A program made the translations under genes and the position numbers. Shown here piece by piece: positions 26,331-35,167 of a stretch of 64,000 bases of DNA (its first letter is position 1; the number at the start of each line of letters is the position of its first letter). The notes under the pieces are model-generated. The model worked only from the letters and a program-made list of their open reading frames with translations, was not told the origin of the DNA and did no database searches. Origin of the DNA: Pseudomonas fluorescens NCIMB 11764 (GTDB lineage Bacteria; Pseudomonadota; Gammaproteobacteria; Pseudomonadales; Pseudomonadaceae); assembly GCF_000293885.2 (NCBI RefSeq), contig NZ_CP010945.1:1054001-1118000 (forward strand), in the 5' to 3' direction.

Positions 26331-26346
26331 ATTACATATGCGTAAG
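26331..26346. promoter_or_regulatory. Czc-type box before the DUF2790 gene
   Basis: ATTACATATGCGTAAG, matching the set of eight 16-bp near-palindromes on the zinc/cadmium side of the window; closest to the site at 47742. It is 74 bp upstream of the DUF2790 start in a 317-bp interval (26258-26574) with no other gene. Confidence 0.5.
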
Positions 26347-26574
26347 GTGTTCCACAGTACACGTGAGCTCGACTATTAGAAATTTAACTTATTGGCGGAG
26401 TAGGCTGAATACGTCAGATAAGGCATTAGGGACCAACTCGAGCTCCTCATGAAGCACCCAAGATTTTTATTAAAGATACATCTCCTCTATATCATTGACA
26501 GCTGCTTGGACTGCTCCAGATGGATGAGTCGTTTGAGCGCAGTAAGATGAGACGAAGAACGTGTTAAAAAAGCC

Positions 26575-27837
26575 TCATGGGCTGAGAATATTAGGGGCTA
26601 CGTTGAGTACCGAAAACACCATCGCTAGGATAGCCTTTAACAGCCATAAGAAATCGTCCCAGTATTTTATCGCGGCTAGCAGCAAAGCACCGACGATTGG
26701 AAGCAGGGACAACCCCTTCAGCAACCGAAAGGTCCTGGTGAGGGTTCGGCCTTGCTTGTCGACTTGATCGATGGTGATCCTGAGCAGCCCCTGAAGTTTA
26801 GGGGGATATGTTTTTATCTTGTCCTTGAAATCATCGAAAATGACATTGAAGCTGTGTAGGAGGCGCTCCGTTTGCAGCATTTGGTTGTGAAGGATTGCAA
26901 GCAGAACCACAGAAACCACTGCCAACCCAAGGACAAGGATAAAACCTTCGAATCTTGAGGTTGTTTTCTCCAGCACGACCAAACCCGCTAGCGATATCGG
27001 CAGGGCGAGCATCTTGCCGGCGATGTCGCCCAGCACCCCGCTAAGCTTGGTGCCATAGTCGATTTCAGCTTGGGCCACCTCGCGCCGGGCCCGCTCAAAC
27101 GAGAAGCTATAGACGTAGGTTTGCAGATTCGCGCGGTATGTGGCGAGGACCTCCCGCCACTCCCGCACGATCACCAAGAACAGATTGGGCTCGCTCTCAA
27201 ACTTCTCTATGACGCTAGCCACCGCCATCCGAATCATTAATTTTCGTTCGGAGAGGTGTGCCTTATTTTCGTTTTTTCGATTGAGTATTTCTTCCAACAA
27301 GCTCAGGTGATTGAGCTCATAGTCAAGTACCTTGGCGTCAACCTGAGTAGGCAACAGAAATGTTCTCGGCGGCTTAGCCCCATCAGGAGGCAAGGCAAAG
27401 AAAAGATTAAAACCATCTTGGCTGCTGTCTTTGTCGACACCGATCGCTAGCAGTGCAAGCAGCTCGATCAACCGACATACGCGCCTGAGCGCCTTAATCG
27501 TCGGAGGTTCGGTGTCATCACTATCTGCCCAACAGAGCTCAACAATGTACACGTTGCTCGGAAATTGGCCCTTGCCCAATGAGCCATTGCGAGCGACAAA
27601 CTCGCCTAGGTTCGCGTAGAAACGGCCAGACTCGTTCGATGGCAAGCGAAACTCAATATCGAGAGAGTCTGCTTCTTCAGAGCAATGCTCGAACTTGCCA
27701 TAGGCTGCGGGCAGGCCATCGCACATTCGCAACGTACCGATAATGTCGGGCGTTGGCATCCCCTCATAGCGGATGACTCCGTCCTCAATGGGGGGCGCTC
27801 CAATGGCGCGGTAGAGAGCTACCACATTAGAAAACAT
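26575..27837 (-). CDS. 420-aa membrane protein of the NA37 module (copy 1)
   Basis: Not a family I can name. About 260 soluble residues (mixed, with SFSFERARREVAQAEIDYG, a probable coiled helix) precede two membrane helices around residues 287-330 (LALPISLAGLVVLE and FILVLGLAVVSVVLLAIL). A soluble segment follows (LLHSFNVIFDDFKDKIKTYP), then two further C-terminal helices (LSLLPIVGALLLAAIKYW and LWLLKAILAMVFSVL). Near-identical to 54483-55745 at equal length, so it is intact. Here its upstream partners are cut: the 80-aa gene is truncated and the NA37 gene is missing. Without its natural promoter it may be silent. Confidence 0.7.
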   Translation of the reverse strand: MFSNVVALYRAIGAPPIEDGVIRYEGMPTPDIIGTLRMCDGLPAAYGKFEHCSEEADSLDIEFRLPSNESGRFYANLGEFVARNGSLGKGQFPSNVYIVELCWADSDDTEPPTIKALRRVCRLIELLALLAIGVDKDSSQDGFNLFFALPPDGAKPPRTFLLPTQVDAKVLDYELNHLSLLEEILNRKNENKAHLSERKLMIRMAVASVIEKFESEPNLFLVIVREWREVLATYRANLQTYVYSFSFERARREVAQAEIDYGTKLSGVLGDIAGKMLALPISLAGLVVLEKTTSRFEGFILVLGLAVVSVVLLAILHNQMLQTERLLHSFNVIFDDFKDKIKTYPPKLQGLLRITIDQVDKQGRTLTRTFRLLKGLSLLPIVGALLLAAIKYWDDFLWLLKAILAMVFSVLNVAPNILSP

Positions 27838-27839
27838 TC

Positions 27840-28019
27840 TTAGCCGACCCTGGCCAGCAGTTCTTTCTCGATCACACCAACCAGTTCGGCAGTCAGATTG
27901 GACAGTGTCAAATTTTTCCGTCCCTCATCATAATAAACGTCTGCGGCCGGATCCTTACCTAACGCTCCACGCTCGAATTGCAACGACCAGTTAGCCGCGT
28001 CCCCCTTGATACGGGTCTT
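27840..28019 (-). pseudogene. Truncated copy of the 80-aa NA37-module protein
   Basis: Codes for the last 59 residues (from TRIKGDAANWSLQFERGALG to the end) of a protein intact at 55748-55990. The first 21 codons are replaced by DNA of the opposite-strand cadA gene. An 87-codon frame continues into that DNA up to 28103, but the added N-terminus is not related to the true protein. It is the product of the recombination that also beheaded cadA. Confidence 0.8.
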
Positions 28020-29781
28020 TGTTGCCGCTCTTTCCATTCTTAGCGCTGGCTTGCCTACCCTAAAAAAGGGTTGGATTGCGATTAAGAACTTTACTCTGAA
28101 CATTTATTTTCTGATGTCGCTGGCTGTCGTTGGTGCTCTCGTCATTGGTAAGTGGCCTGAAGCTGCGATGGTGGTTTTCCTCTTCGCTATTGCTGAAGCT
28201 ATCGAAGCACTTTCTTTGGAGCGAGCGCGTAACGCGATCAAGTCGCTAACTGCGTTGGCGCCGGAAACCGCCGAAGTAATGATTGACGGTGCCTGGAAAG
28301 ATCAGCCCGTGGCGAGTGTGTTACTCGGTAGTCGTATTCGGGTTCGTACAGGTTCGCGAGTACCGTTGGATGCCAGCGTCGAGTCTGGTCGCGCTGCGCT
28401 TGATCAGGCCCCAATTACTGGCGAAAGCCTTCCAGTTGATAAGCAGGTCGGTGACCCGCTTTACGCAGGCAGTATCGTTACCGACGGAGTGGTTGAAGCG
28501 ACTGTGACGGCCGTAGCAGGAGAAAGCACTCTTGCTCGTATCGCTGCGGCCATACAAGACGCGCAAGCTCAACGAGCCCCTACTCAACGGTTTGTAGATC
28601 AGTTTGCACGTTATTACACCCCGGCTGTAGTGGTTCTTGCCCTGTTGGTTGCTGCGTTAGGCCCCGTTCTGTTCGCTGGTACCTGGGGCGATTGGCTCTA
28701 TCAGGCGCTGGTCCTCCTAGTCATCGCCTGCCCGTGTGCTTTGGTAGTTTCAACGCCAATTACCGTTGTCAGTGGACTTGCCGCGGCTGCCAAACATGGC
28801 ATTTTGATTAAGGGCGGTGCATACCTCGAAAGCGGGCGACTTCTTAAAGTTGTGGCACTCGACAAAACCGGAACTTTGACCCAAGGCAAGCCGGTACTGA
28901 CTGATACCGAGCCGTTTGGTGATCTACCCATCGAAATGGCTTTGAAGATCGCTGCGAGTCTCGACGACCACAGCACGCACCCAGTGGCAAAGGCGTTGGT
29001 CAACGGCTGGAAATTACAGCAACCAGACGTCGCTCCCTTTTCGGTTGAGGACTTCGGTGTACTCAACGGTCGTGGTGTCAAAGGCGTTATTGATGGTCAA
29101 TTATGGCACTTGGGCAACCACCGCTTGGTTGAGGAGTTAGGTCTGTGTTCGCCTGCGCTTGAAGCCCGATTGTCGTTGCTCGAAAACGCAGGAAAAACAG
29201 TAATCGTGCTTTGCGCCGCCAGAGGTCCGGTGGCGATTTTTGCTGTGGCGGACACAGTAAGACCTGAAAGCATTGCAGCCGTAACTGCTCTGAAAGCATT
29301 GAATGTCGTACCGGTGATGCTCACGGGCGACAATCCTGCAACGGCCAAGTCCATCGCCGCGCAGCTCGGTATACAGGATGCACGCGGAAACTTGATGCCG
29401 GAGGATAAACAAGTCGCCGTCGCGGAACTCAAACGCCGCTTTGGTACTGTTGGCATGGTGGGCGATGGTGTGAACGATGCTCCAGCATTGGCGCAAGCCG
29501 ACATTGGTTTTGCGATGGGGGCCGCAGGGACTGCCACAGCCCTTGAAACGGCTGATGTCGCCATCATGGATGACGACCCACGCAAGATTGCTGATTTTAT
29601 TAGCCTGAGTCGTCGATGTGCCTCTGTTTTGAAGCAAAACATCGGACTGGCCTTGGGTATCAAAGTTGTATTTTTGGCGCTTGCATTGTCCGGCCACGCT
29701 ACGTTGTGGATGGCTGTTTTCGCCGATATGGGAGCGAGCCTGCTGGTCGTATTCAACGGACTGCGGCTACTGCGTCGGTGA
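28006..29781 (+). pseudogene. cadA: CadA/ZntA-type zinc-cadmium ATPase lacking its N-terminus
   Basis: About 590 residues of a P1B-2 ATPase. The catalytic core is complete: TGESLPV, CPCALVVSTP, DKTGTLTQG, STHPVAKA and GDGVNDAPALA. Missing are the N-terminal metal-binding region, helix A and most of helix B: recognisable sequence starts at ILSAGLPTLKKGWIAIKN. The frame begins with TTG at 28006 inside the foreign repeat. The first in-frame ATG comes about 35 codons later, within the first core helix. The natural promoter and any cadR are gone. Probably non-functional, though a read-through product is possible. Downstream zf and czcD genes remain in their original order. Confidence 0.8.
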
Positions 29782-29835
29782 TACGAAAGCTGCGACTTCG
29801 TCTTCAATTACATGCCCACACAAGGAAATCAAATC

Positions 29836-30258
29836 ATGCAATGTCCGATCTGCAAAGATACTGCCCTCGTAATGACTGAGCGCCAAAGCATCGAAATTGA
29901 TTATTGCCCTCAATGCCGTGGCGTTTGGCTCGACCGAGGTGAACTCGACAAGATCATCGAGCGCAGCCAACAACAGGAGGCCGTTAGGTTTCTTCCACAG
30001 AACCCAATTCCACCCGTACAGAATGCTCCTCCAGCAGTACAACCCGGTTACAGCCAGCATGGAGATAGCCAAGCTCATGGAGATCAGCGAGGAAGTCACG
30101 GTGGCGGTTGGAGAGAAGGTGGCCATCAGAGCAGTCATCAGAGCGGCCATCAAAGTCATGGTGGACATCAAAACCAGAGTGGGCATCAAAACCAGAGTGG
30201 GCATCAGGGGCAACAGTCGTACCGCAAAAAATCATTTTTGCAGGAGATGTTCGATTAA
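29836..30258 (+). CDS. TFIIB-type zinc-ribbon protein with His/Gln repeats
   Basis: A 140-aa protein. The start at 29836 gives MQCPICKD directly, with AAGGAAA about 10 nt before. N-terminal zinc ribbon: CPICKD ... IDYCPQCRGVWLDRGELDKI, the zf-TFIIB pattern. The C-terminal half is a low-complexity Gly/His/Gln/Ser tract with the unit GHQNQS repeated, ending RKKSFLQEMFD. Likely a cytoplasmic zinc-binding protein; the His tract could buffer Zn or Cd. It stands between cadA and czcD. Confidence 0.72.
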   Translation: MQCPICKDTALVMTERQSIEIDYCPQCRGVWLDRGELDKIIERSQQQEAVRFLPQNPIPPVQNAPPAVQPGYSQHGDSQAHGDQRGSHGGGWREGGHQSSHQSGHQSHGGHQNQSGHQNQSGHQGQQSYRKKSFLQEMFD

Positions 30259-30439
30259 GGCTGCGATTTCGCGCTTTGATCGGGATATACCTCGAACCAG
30301 CACCAATTCTGAAATAGGGTGTTTCATGAGATGGAACCGTTTTGGGTATTAGCTGGTCTTTATATCCTGCAATCGACTCGTAGCAAGGGTGCTACCTGGG
30401 TGGTTGGAGTTTCAGCAAGCGGCGTTTGAGGAAAAGGTT

Positions 30440-31354
30440 ATGAGTTCAGGACACAGTCACGGCCAAGTACGCGCCGGTCACGAAAAGTTGCTGTGGATCG
30501 CACTCACCCTGACGACAAGCTTTATGGTCGCGGAGGTCATTGGAGCTTTTGTCACCGGCAGCCTGGCCTTATTATCCGACGCGGCCCACATGCTGACGGA
30601 CGTTGCGGCTTTGGCGATATCCTTGGTCGCTATTCATATAGCCAAGCGCTCTGCGGATAGGAAGCGGACCTTCGGGTACGCACGATTTGAAATACTTGCA
30701 GCCACCTTCAATGCGGTCTTGCTGTTTTTAGTCGCTATATACATCGTTTATGAAGCGTATCTGCGACTTAAAGTCCCGGCGGAAATCCAGTCGACTGGCA
30801 TGTTGGTCATTGCGGTGTTCGGGCTCATCGTCAACCTTGTTTCAATGCGCCTACTGAGTGCTGCCAGTGGGGAAAGCCTCAATGTGAAGGGCGCTTATTT
30901 AGAGGTCTGGAGCGATATGGTGGGGTCTATTGGCGTCATCATCGCAGCTCTTTTGATCCGTTTCACCGGCTGGACTTGGGTTGATTCACTTGTCGCGGCT
31001 GGCATCGGGTTCTGGGTGCTGCCCAGGACTTGGTCATTGCTCAAGGAAAGCATGAACATATTGCTGCAAGGGGTTCCAGAGGGCATCGATATTGAAAAGG
31101 TAGAGGCAACGCTTTATGGCATTGAGGGGGTCAAGAATATCCACGATTTGCATATCTGGGCTTTGACCAGTGGTAAAAGTGTTATGAGCGTCCATCTTGT
31201 CGCTGACTCGGCTTCCCGCAGCGAGCAAGCTATCTTGGCTGAAGTAACCAGCCTTATGAGTGATAAGTTCCACATCAGCCATACTACCGTCCAAATGGAA
31301 GGATCTGATTTTCACGATCAACTGGCTGACGATCATGAGGGTATGGTCCACTAA
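30440..31354 (+). CDS. czcD: CzcD-family cation diffusion facilitator
   Basis: A 304-aa CDF exporter for Zn/Cd/Co. The start at 30440 gives the usual short His-containing N-terminus (MSSGHSHGQVRAGHEK) and has GAGGAAAAGG before it. Metal sites: HMLTDVAAL in helix 2 (HxxxD) and EVWSDMVGS in helix 5 (a D-site variant of HxxxD). The C-terminal cytosolic domain has IHDLHIWALTSG. Six helices and length are standard. Probably once co-transcribed with the beheaded cadA, now likely dependent on a local promoter in 30259-30439. Confidence 0.9.
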   Translation: MSSGHSHGQVRAGHEKLLWIALTLTTSFMVAEVIGAFVTGSLALLSDAAHMLTDVAALAISLVAIHIAKRSADRKRTFGYARFEILAATFNAVLLFLVAIYIVYEAYLRLKVPAEIQSTGMLVIAVFGLIVNLVSMRLLSAASGESLNVKGAYLEVWSDMVGSIGVIIAALLIRFTGWTWVDSLVAAGIGFWVLPRTWSLLKESMNILLQGVPEGIDIEKVEATLYGIEGVKNIHDLHIWALTSGKSVMSVHLVADSASRSEQAILAEVTSLMSDKFHISHTTVQMEGSDFHDQLADDHEGMVH

Positions 31355-31426
31355 CTGAGTCGTGGTATTTATTTAAGCTGGATGAACGTTTATACGTCGC
31401 GATACAGATCAAAAGGGTCGATTAAA

Positions 31427-31942
31427 ATGGTCAGAAATATTTTAAGTTATTCTGGGCTGGCTTTGTTTTTGGCTTTTGTTGCGCAGCCAGCTTTTTCAAC
31501 ACCTGCTAATCCAGAAAGGGTATACGGGTGGATTGAGGAAGGAATACTTTTGCCAGAAAATATTGCTGTGAAAGTAAAGTTAGATACAGGTGCTCTTACA
31601 TCCTCGATGGATGCGAAAGACTTAGAACGATTCCGTAAAAATGGAGAGGAATGGGTTCGTTTCAACGTTAAAGTAAAAGACACAAAAACTAAGAAGGTGA
31701 GTAACGCACTCTTCGAGCGACGCGTCGAAAGAAATGTAAAGGTTCGAGGCGCCGGTGGCGCTGAACATCGTCCAGTAGTCATGATGACGATGTGCATAGG
31801 TGATAAAATTTATAAGGAAGAGTTTTCACTGAGGGATCGAGGCGACATGAACTACCCCGTATTGATTGGTCGCAAAACTTTGGGGGTCTTGGGGGCGGTC
31901 GATGTTTCACGCACATTCACTAACGAACCAAACTGTAATTAA
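31427..31942 (+). CDS. Retropepsin-like 'ATP-dependent zinc protease' family protein
   Basis: A 171-aa exported protein. The start at 31427 opens the signal peptide (cleavage after AFSTPA, about residue 26). The core has KLDTGALTSSMDA, an aspartic-protease-like DTGA motif, and YPVLIGRKTLGVLG, matching the family labelled putative ATP-dependent zinc protease (RimB-like). There is no ATPase motif in this protein. Its true activity is unsettled. It is A+T-rich and sits between czcD and the convergent eptA. Confidence 0.75.
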   Translation: MVRNILSYSGLALFLAFVAQPAFSTPANPERVYGWIEEGILLPENIAVKVKLDTGALTSSMDAKDLERFRKNGEEWVRFNVKVKDTKTKKVSNALFERRVERNVKVRGAGGAEHRPVVMMTMCIGDKIYKEEFSLRDRGDMNYPVLIGRKTLGVLGAVDVSRTFTNEPNCN

Positions 31943-32101
31943 ACACCTGAGTTATACATTTTATCTATACGTGCAAGGTGAATGTATTGAGAAAATAGCT
32001 CGGCAGAATTTTGCAGCTTTTTTGATGCTTGATGTGGCCGACTAAATAGTCTTAAAAAAAGCTCACCCGGATGCTGATTTTTAGGAAGAGTTAGAAGTGG
32101 C

Positions 32102-32129
32102 GCCATGCAACGATTAGTAGTTGCATGGC
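32102..32129. repeat. Perfect 10-bp inverted repeat between convergent genes
   Basis: GCCATGCAAC, 8-nt loop, GTTGCATGGC, in the 247-bp gap between the protease-like gene and eptA. No T-run follows on either strand, so it is not a textbook intrinsic terminator. It may act as a processed 3' hairpin. Confidence 0.5.
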
Positions 32130-32189
32130 TTCTAATCAAAGTATGCTCATACTATAGGGTCATTTTAGATCTTTCTCGCGCAGCTCCAC

Positions 32190-33890
32190 TTATTTCGGTG
32201 TTTTCATTGATTGACGCTCAAATGTCTGCGCGAGCTTTAACGGTGTTGACGCTTTGGACTGACAGGTACTGAACAGATCAAGCTCGGGGCGATATGATGT
32301 AGTTTGAATACCCATCAACCCCAATATAGAATGGAATAAGTTATCATGGGACAGTGATACTCCGCGTTGTTCCTTCAGGCATTGAGGATCTAGGTTTTGA
32401 CGCGACTGCATATCTTTGGAGATCCAGAGTACCATGGGGATACTAGTCTGCTCGCTGGGAGCCATGGCATAAGGAAGTCCATGCAAGTAAAGCCCATTCT
32501 CGCCGAGGGACTCACCGTGATCAGAGACATAAAGCATCGCCGTATCAAAACGTTCAGCGTTACGCTTTAGCAGGTCGATCGTTTGCCCAAGTACGTAGTC
32601 CGTATAACTGAGACTGTTATCATAGGCACTGACAATGCTTTCGCGCGTACAACGTTCGAGTTGGTTATTATTGCAAACGGGCCCGAATCGTTCGAACGCT
32701 GGTGGATAGCGTTTCGAGTAGGATGGGCCGTGACTGCCTTTCATGTGTAGCACCACGATTGAGTCCCGCTGCTGTTTATCCAAGTAGGCTTGTAAATCTT
32801 GCAATAAGACTTCGTCGTAACACTCGTCGGCTCTACATAATCCCAGCGTTTTTTGATTGTTCAATTTTTCATTTGGTACTCGGTCGCAAATGCCTTTGCA
32901 ACCCGAGTTATTGTCTCTCCAAAGGACCGATACTCCGGCCCGCTGCAAAACGTCTAATAGTCCTTCTCTACGCAGCGCCATACCGTCTTTGTAGCCTTCT
33001 TTACCCACATCCAGGAACATGCAGGGTAAGGAAACGGCCGTAGCTGTTCCACATGAGCTGACATTGGTAAAACTTAAGACGCCACGCCTGGCCAATTCCG
33101 GATTGGTATCCCGGGTATAGCCATTGAGGGAGAAGTTAGCGGACCTAGCGGTTTCACCCACCATAAGTACCGTTAGCCGTGGTTTGCGTACACCAGCAGT
33201 AGCTTCTTCACGGCGGGCATCAGCACCAATGGTTTTTAATTCGGTGGGAACTGCTAGCTGGCGACGCGTATACCCATGGATTGCCGAAACCACATTCGAC
33301 GGAACCAACATCAATCGGAGTTCGCGATGGTTACGCATCAGCGATGCATAGGATTGATAAAGCGTAAATACGATGACCGCCAAGCAGGTGAGCGCTACCG
33401 CCACACCCATCAATCGATGAGCAAGTGCGCGGGACCACGATCGTTGGATCAAACGGACTCGGGTAATAATCAACCCCGGTATAACACCAAAGCCCAGCAT
33501 CCACAGCAGTAGTTCCCAGTTCAGCAGGTCCGTGGCCTCGGACCTGTCCGTCTGCATCACATTCGTTAGCATGCTGTAATCAATTACTATGCCATAGCTA
33601 TTCATAAAGTAACTCGTTGCTGCCGCAACCAGCAGCACGATAGCTAACACAGGTTTTATCAAGCGTCCCCAGGCCATCACGCTGAGCAATACGTATAGCC
33701 AAATCAACACGAACCAAGGCAGGCTAAGCACGAATATGGTGTTTCCGTCCTGTAGGCCTCCCACGCCTTGCCAGACAGCTCGCCAAAATGGCCAGTTACT
33801 AAACAATAGAAGCCAGGTTGAAACTGCAAGAATTAACTGATTACTACCGAGGGTGATTTCCCAACTGCGAATTGGTACTTTGTTATTCAT
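32190..33890 (-). CDS. eptA: EptA/MCR-family phosphoethanolamine transferase
   Basis: A 566-aa inner-membrane enzyme that transfers phosphoethanolamine to lipid A. Five N-terminal helices (to about residue 180) precede a periplasmic sulfatase-like domain. Catalytic features: GETARSANFSLNGY with the metal-binding Glu, SCGTATAVSLPCMF with the nucleophilic Thr, several paired Cys (for example NNSGCKGICDRVP), and SDHGESLGENGLYLHG with metal-binding Asp/His. Full length. In Pseudomonas, eptA is induced by zinc through ColRS, which fits a zinc-resistance island. It could lower polymyxin susceptibility; this is family-level knowledge, not shown here. Confidence 0.9.
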   Translation of the reverse strand: MNNKVPIRSWEITLGSNQLILAVSTWLLLFSNWPFWRAVWQGVGGLQDGNTIFVLSLPWFVLIWLYVLLSVMAWGRLIKPVLAIVLLVAAATSYFMNSYGIVIDYSMLTNVMQTDRSEATDLLNWELLLWMLGFGVIPGLIITRVRLIQRSWSRALAHRLMGVAVALTCLAVIVFTLYQSYASLMRNHRELRLMLVPSNVVSAIHGYTRRQLAVPTELKTIGADARREEATAGVRKPRLTVLMVGETARSANFSLNGYTRDTNPELARRGVLSFTNVSSCGTATAVSLPCMFLDVGKEGYKDGMALRREGLLDVLQRAGVSVLWRDNNSGCKGICDRVPNEKLNNQKTLGLCRADECYDEVLLQDLQAYLDKQQRDSIVVLHMKGSHGPSYSKRYPPAFERFGPVCNNNQLERCTRESIVSAYDNSLSYTDYVLGQTIDLLKRNAERFDTAMLYVSDHGESLGENGLYLHGLPYAMAPSEQTSIPMVLWISKDMQSRQNLDPQCLKEQRGVSLSHDNLFHSILGLMGIQTTSYRPELDLFSTCQSKASTPLKLAQTFERQSMKTPK

Positions 33891-33944
33891 GGGTACTCCG
33901 GAATATCTCGACGTATCCAGGCGCGAACTGCCACCGGAGTGTCA

Positions 33945-34088
33945 CTACGTTTTAGGTAAGAAAAAATCGCCAATGGCGCGGTGCAACTCGTGGATGCACC
34001 AGTGACCCTGAACGTTCTCGTCAGCTAGTTGGCGATCTGCGACTAGCCAAACCGCCAGACACCCCAAACTGATGAAAATCTTTTTCAT
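33945..34088 (-). CDS. Possible 47-aa secreted peptide upstream of eptA
   Basis: ATG at 34088 preceded by GAGGGG-like G-poor sequence (rc ...GGCACCTC ATG, weak RBS). It encodes MKKIFISLGCLAVWLVADRQ and then a short His/Trp-containing tail. The hydrophobic start with two lysines looks like a signal or membrane anchor. It ends 54 bp before eptA in the same direction, so it could be a leader or small partner. It also overlaps the decayed czcC by a few bases. Weak support. Confidence 0.35.
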   Translation of the reverse strand: MKKIFISLGCLAVWLVADRQLADENVQGHWCIHELHRAIGDFFLPKT

Positions 34089-34785
34089 GAGGTGCCCCCC
34101 CAAGTAAGCGACGTGGCTGTAGATCTGCTCGATTCGTCCTTGAACACCAGTAGTTGTGCTGAAGCGAAATACTGGGTGCGGGGCCGCGTAGACTTTGTTG
34201 CTCTGTTGGCCGTCGAGCGCTTGTCTACAGCGAGGCGGATTTCGTACCGCAGGCGTAGCTTGGTGACGTTGTGCAGATCACGAGACTGATAGGTGCGGCT
34301 GGCCGCCGACGAAATACTTTTTAGTTTGCGGCCGAAGGACAAAATCGGTGTTGAAGCGTCCACCAGGGTCAACCGCTTCCGGATGCTGGTCATCCTCGTT
34401 CCGCCAGACATTGCGAACTCTGAACTGAAATCAGACCTTGCTGTGCACGCATGACGCACACTTTCGGCGTCCGACGGAGCTTTACGTTGGTGGTGTTCGA
34501 ATTTTCGCGGAAGGCTTTGGCATCCATTAGTACTGGATTAGGGATCAAATCAGTCTGTTGGTGCCCCGTTTGGACAGTTTGGATATCCCACTGGACATCT
34601 ACGGGGCTTGGGTTATTGAGTAATGCGGTTTGGGGTTTTGTCCTAGCCTCGACGTGGGCTTCCTGTCGCGACGCCGTCATCAACGACGAAACACGAGACA
34701 GTGGACCTGCCGCCCACAACATTTTTCTAATGCGAGATCGCATAACGAGATTTACGCCCCCAAAGCGCATTGTTTCTTTGTTCAC
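34085..34785 (-). pseudogene. czcC: Decayed czcC (outer-membrane factor) remnant
   Basis: Two minus-strand frames carry pieces of CzcC that line up with the intact gene at 41532. Near 34600, ALLNNPSPVDVQWDIQ and TDLIPNPVLMDAKAFRENSN match AFANNPDLAAAQWETG and AGLIPNPEVSWEAEDTRRNS. Near 34250-34370, SRDLHNVTKLRLRYEIRLAV matches ARDLRNASELRLRTEIQTTL. The middle of the gene (over 200 codons) is gone and the end is out of frame. Identity is low, so decay is old. It is divergent from the orphan response regulator at 35168, as the intact czcC is from its regulator. Confidence 0.72.
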
Positions 34786-34938
34786 TAATAAATATTTGAT
34801 GGTCTAAAAAAACTGCGGGCATCGATTTCAGGTGTCTGGATTCGATCAGAAGTCGCCCCGTCCGCAGGATCCTATGACGCGTAGATTTTTTGCACACTCA
34901 ATGTACTGTTGAGCAGTTATCAGAAGGATGACTGAAGA

Positions 34939-34954
34939 ATTACAAATTTGTTAT
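34939..34954. promoter_or_regulatory. Czc-type box between decayed czcC and the orphan regulator
   Basis: ATTACAAATTTGTTAT in the 382-bp interval 34786-35167. It occupies the same relative place as the box at 41436 in the intact czc locus. Still well conserved although the adjacent czcC is dead. Confidence 0.5.
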
Positions 34955-35167
34955 AAGCCCATCTGCTGCGGACAATTAGTCTAAGATCTATTTAGTGTGG
35001 AGGTTTGTATGTTTTACGTCGATTGCGTAGCGGAGCCTCGATAATGCGTGATAAATTCTTACTGACTAAAATCGATCAATGCAAATATGTTGGAATGGGT
35101 TGGTGAGTGAAGTTATCTGTGCGCGTATAAGGAAGTTTTATTATTTAGTATCGAGATTTTATGAAAA

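Larger units (their letters stand above)
26575..28019 (-). repeat. Direct repeat, partial copy of the NA37-associated module
   Basis: 1,445 bp corresponding without any insertion or deletion to 54483-55927 (constant offset 27,908). It covers the whole 420-aa gene and the last two thirds of the 80-aa gene. Similarity stops abruptly at 28019, where cadA begins, and at the 420-aa stop codon on the other side. The two copies lie in the same orientation. Confidence 0.9.

Noticed and set aside
29097..29807. Long open frames antisense to cadA, and similar ones under other GC-rich genes
   Set aside because: They are shadows of strongly biased codons in the real genes; no start signals or conserved content.
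30150..30215. Repeated 18-bp units resembling a miniature repeat array
   Set aside because: They encode GHQNQS repeats in the zinc-ribbon protein; too short and coding.
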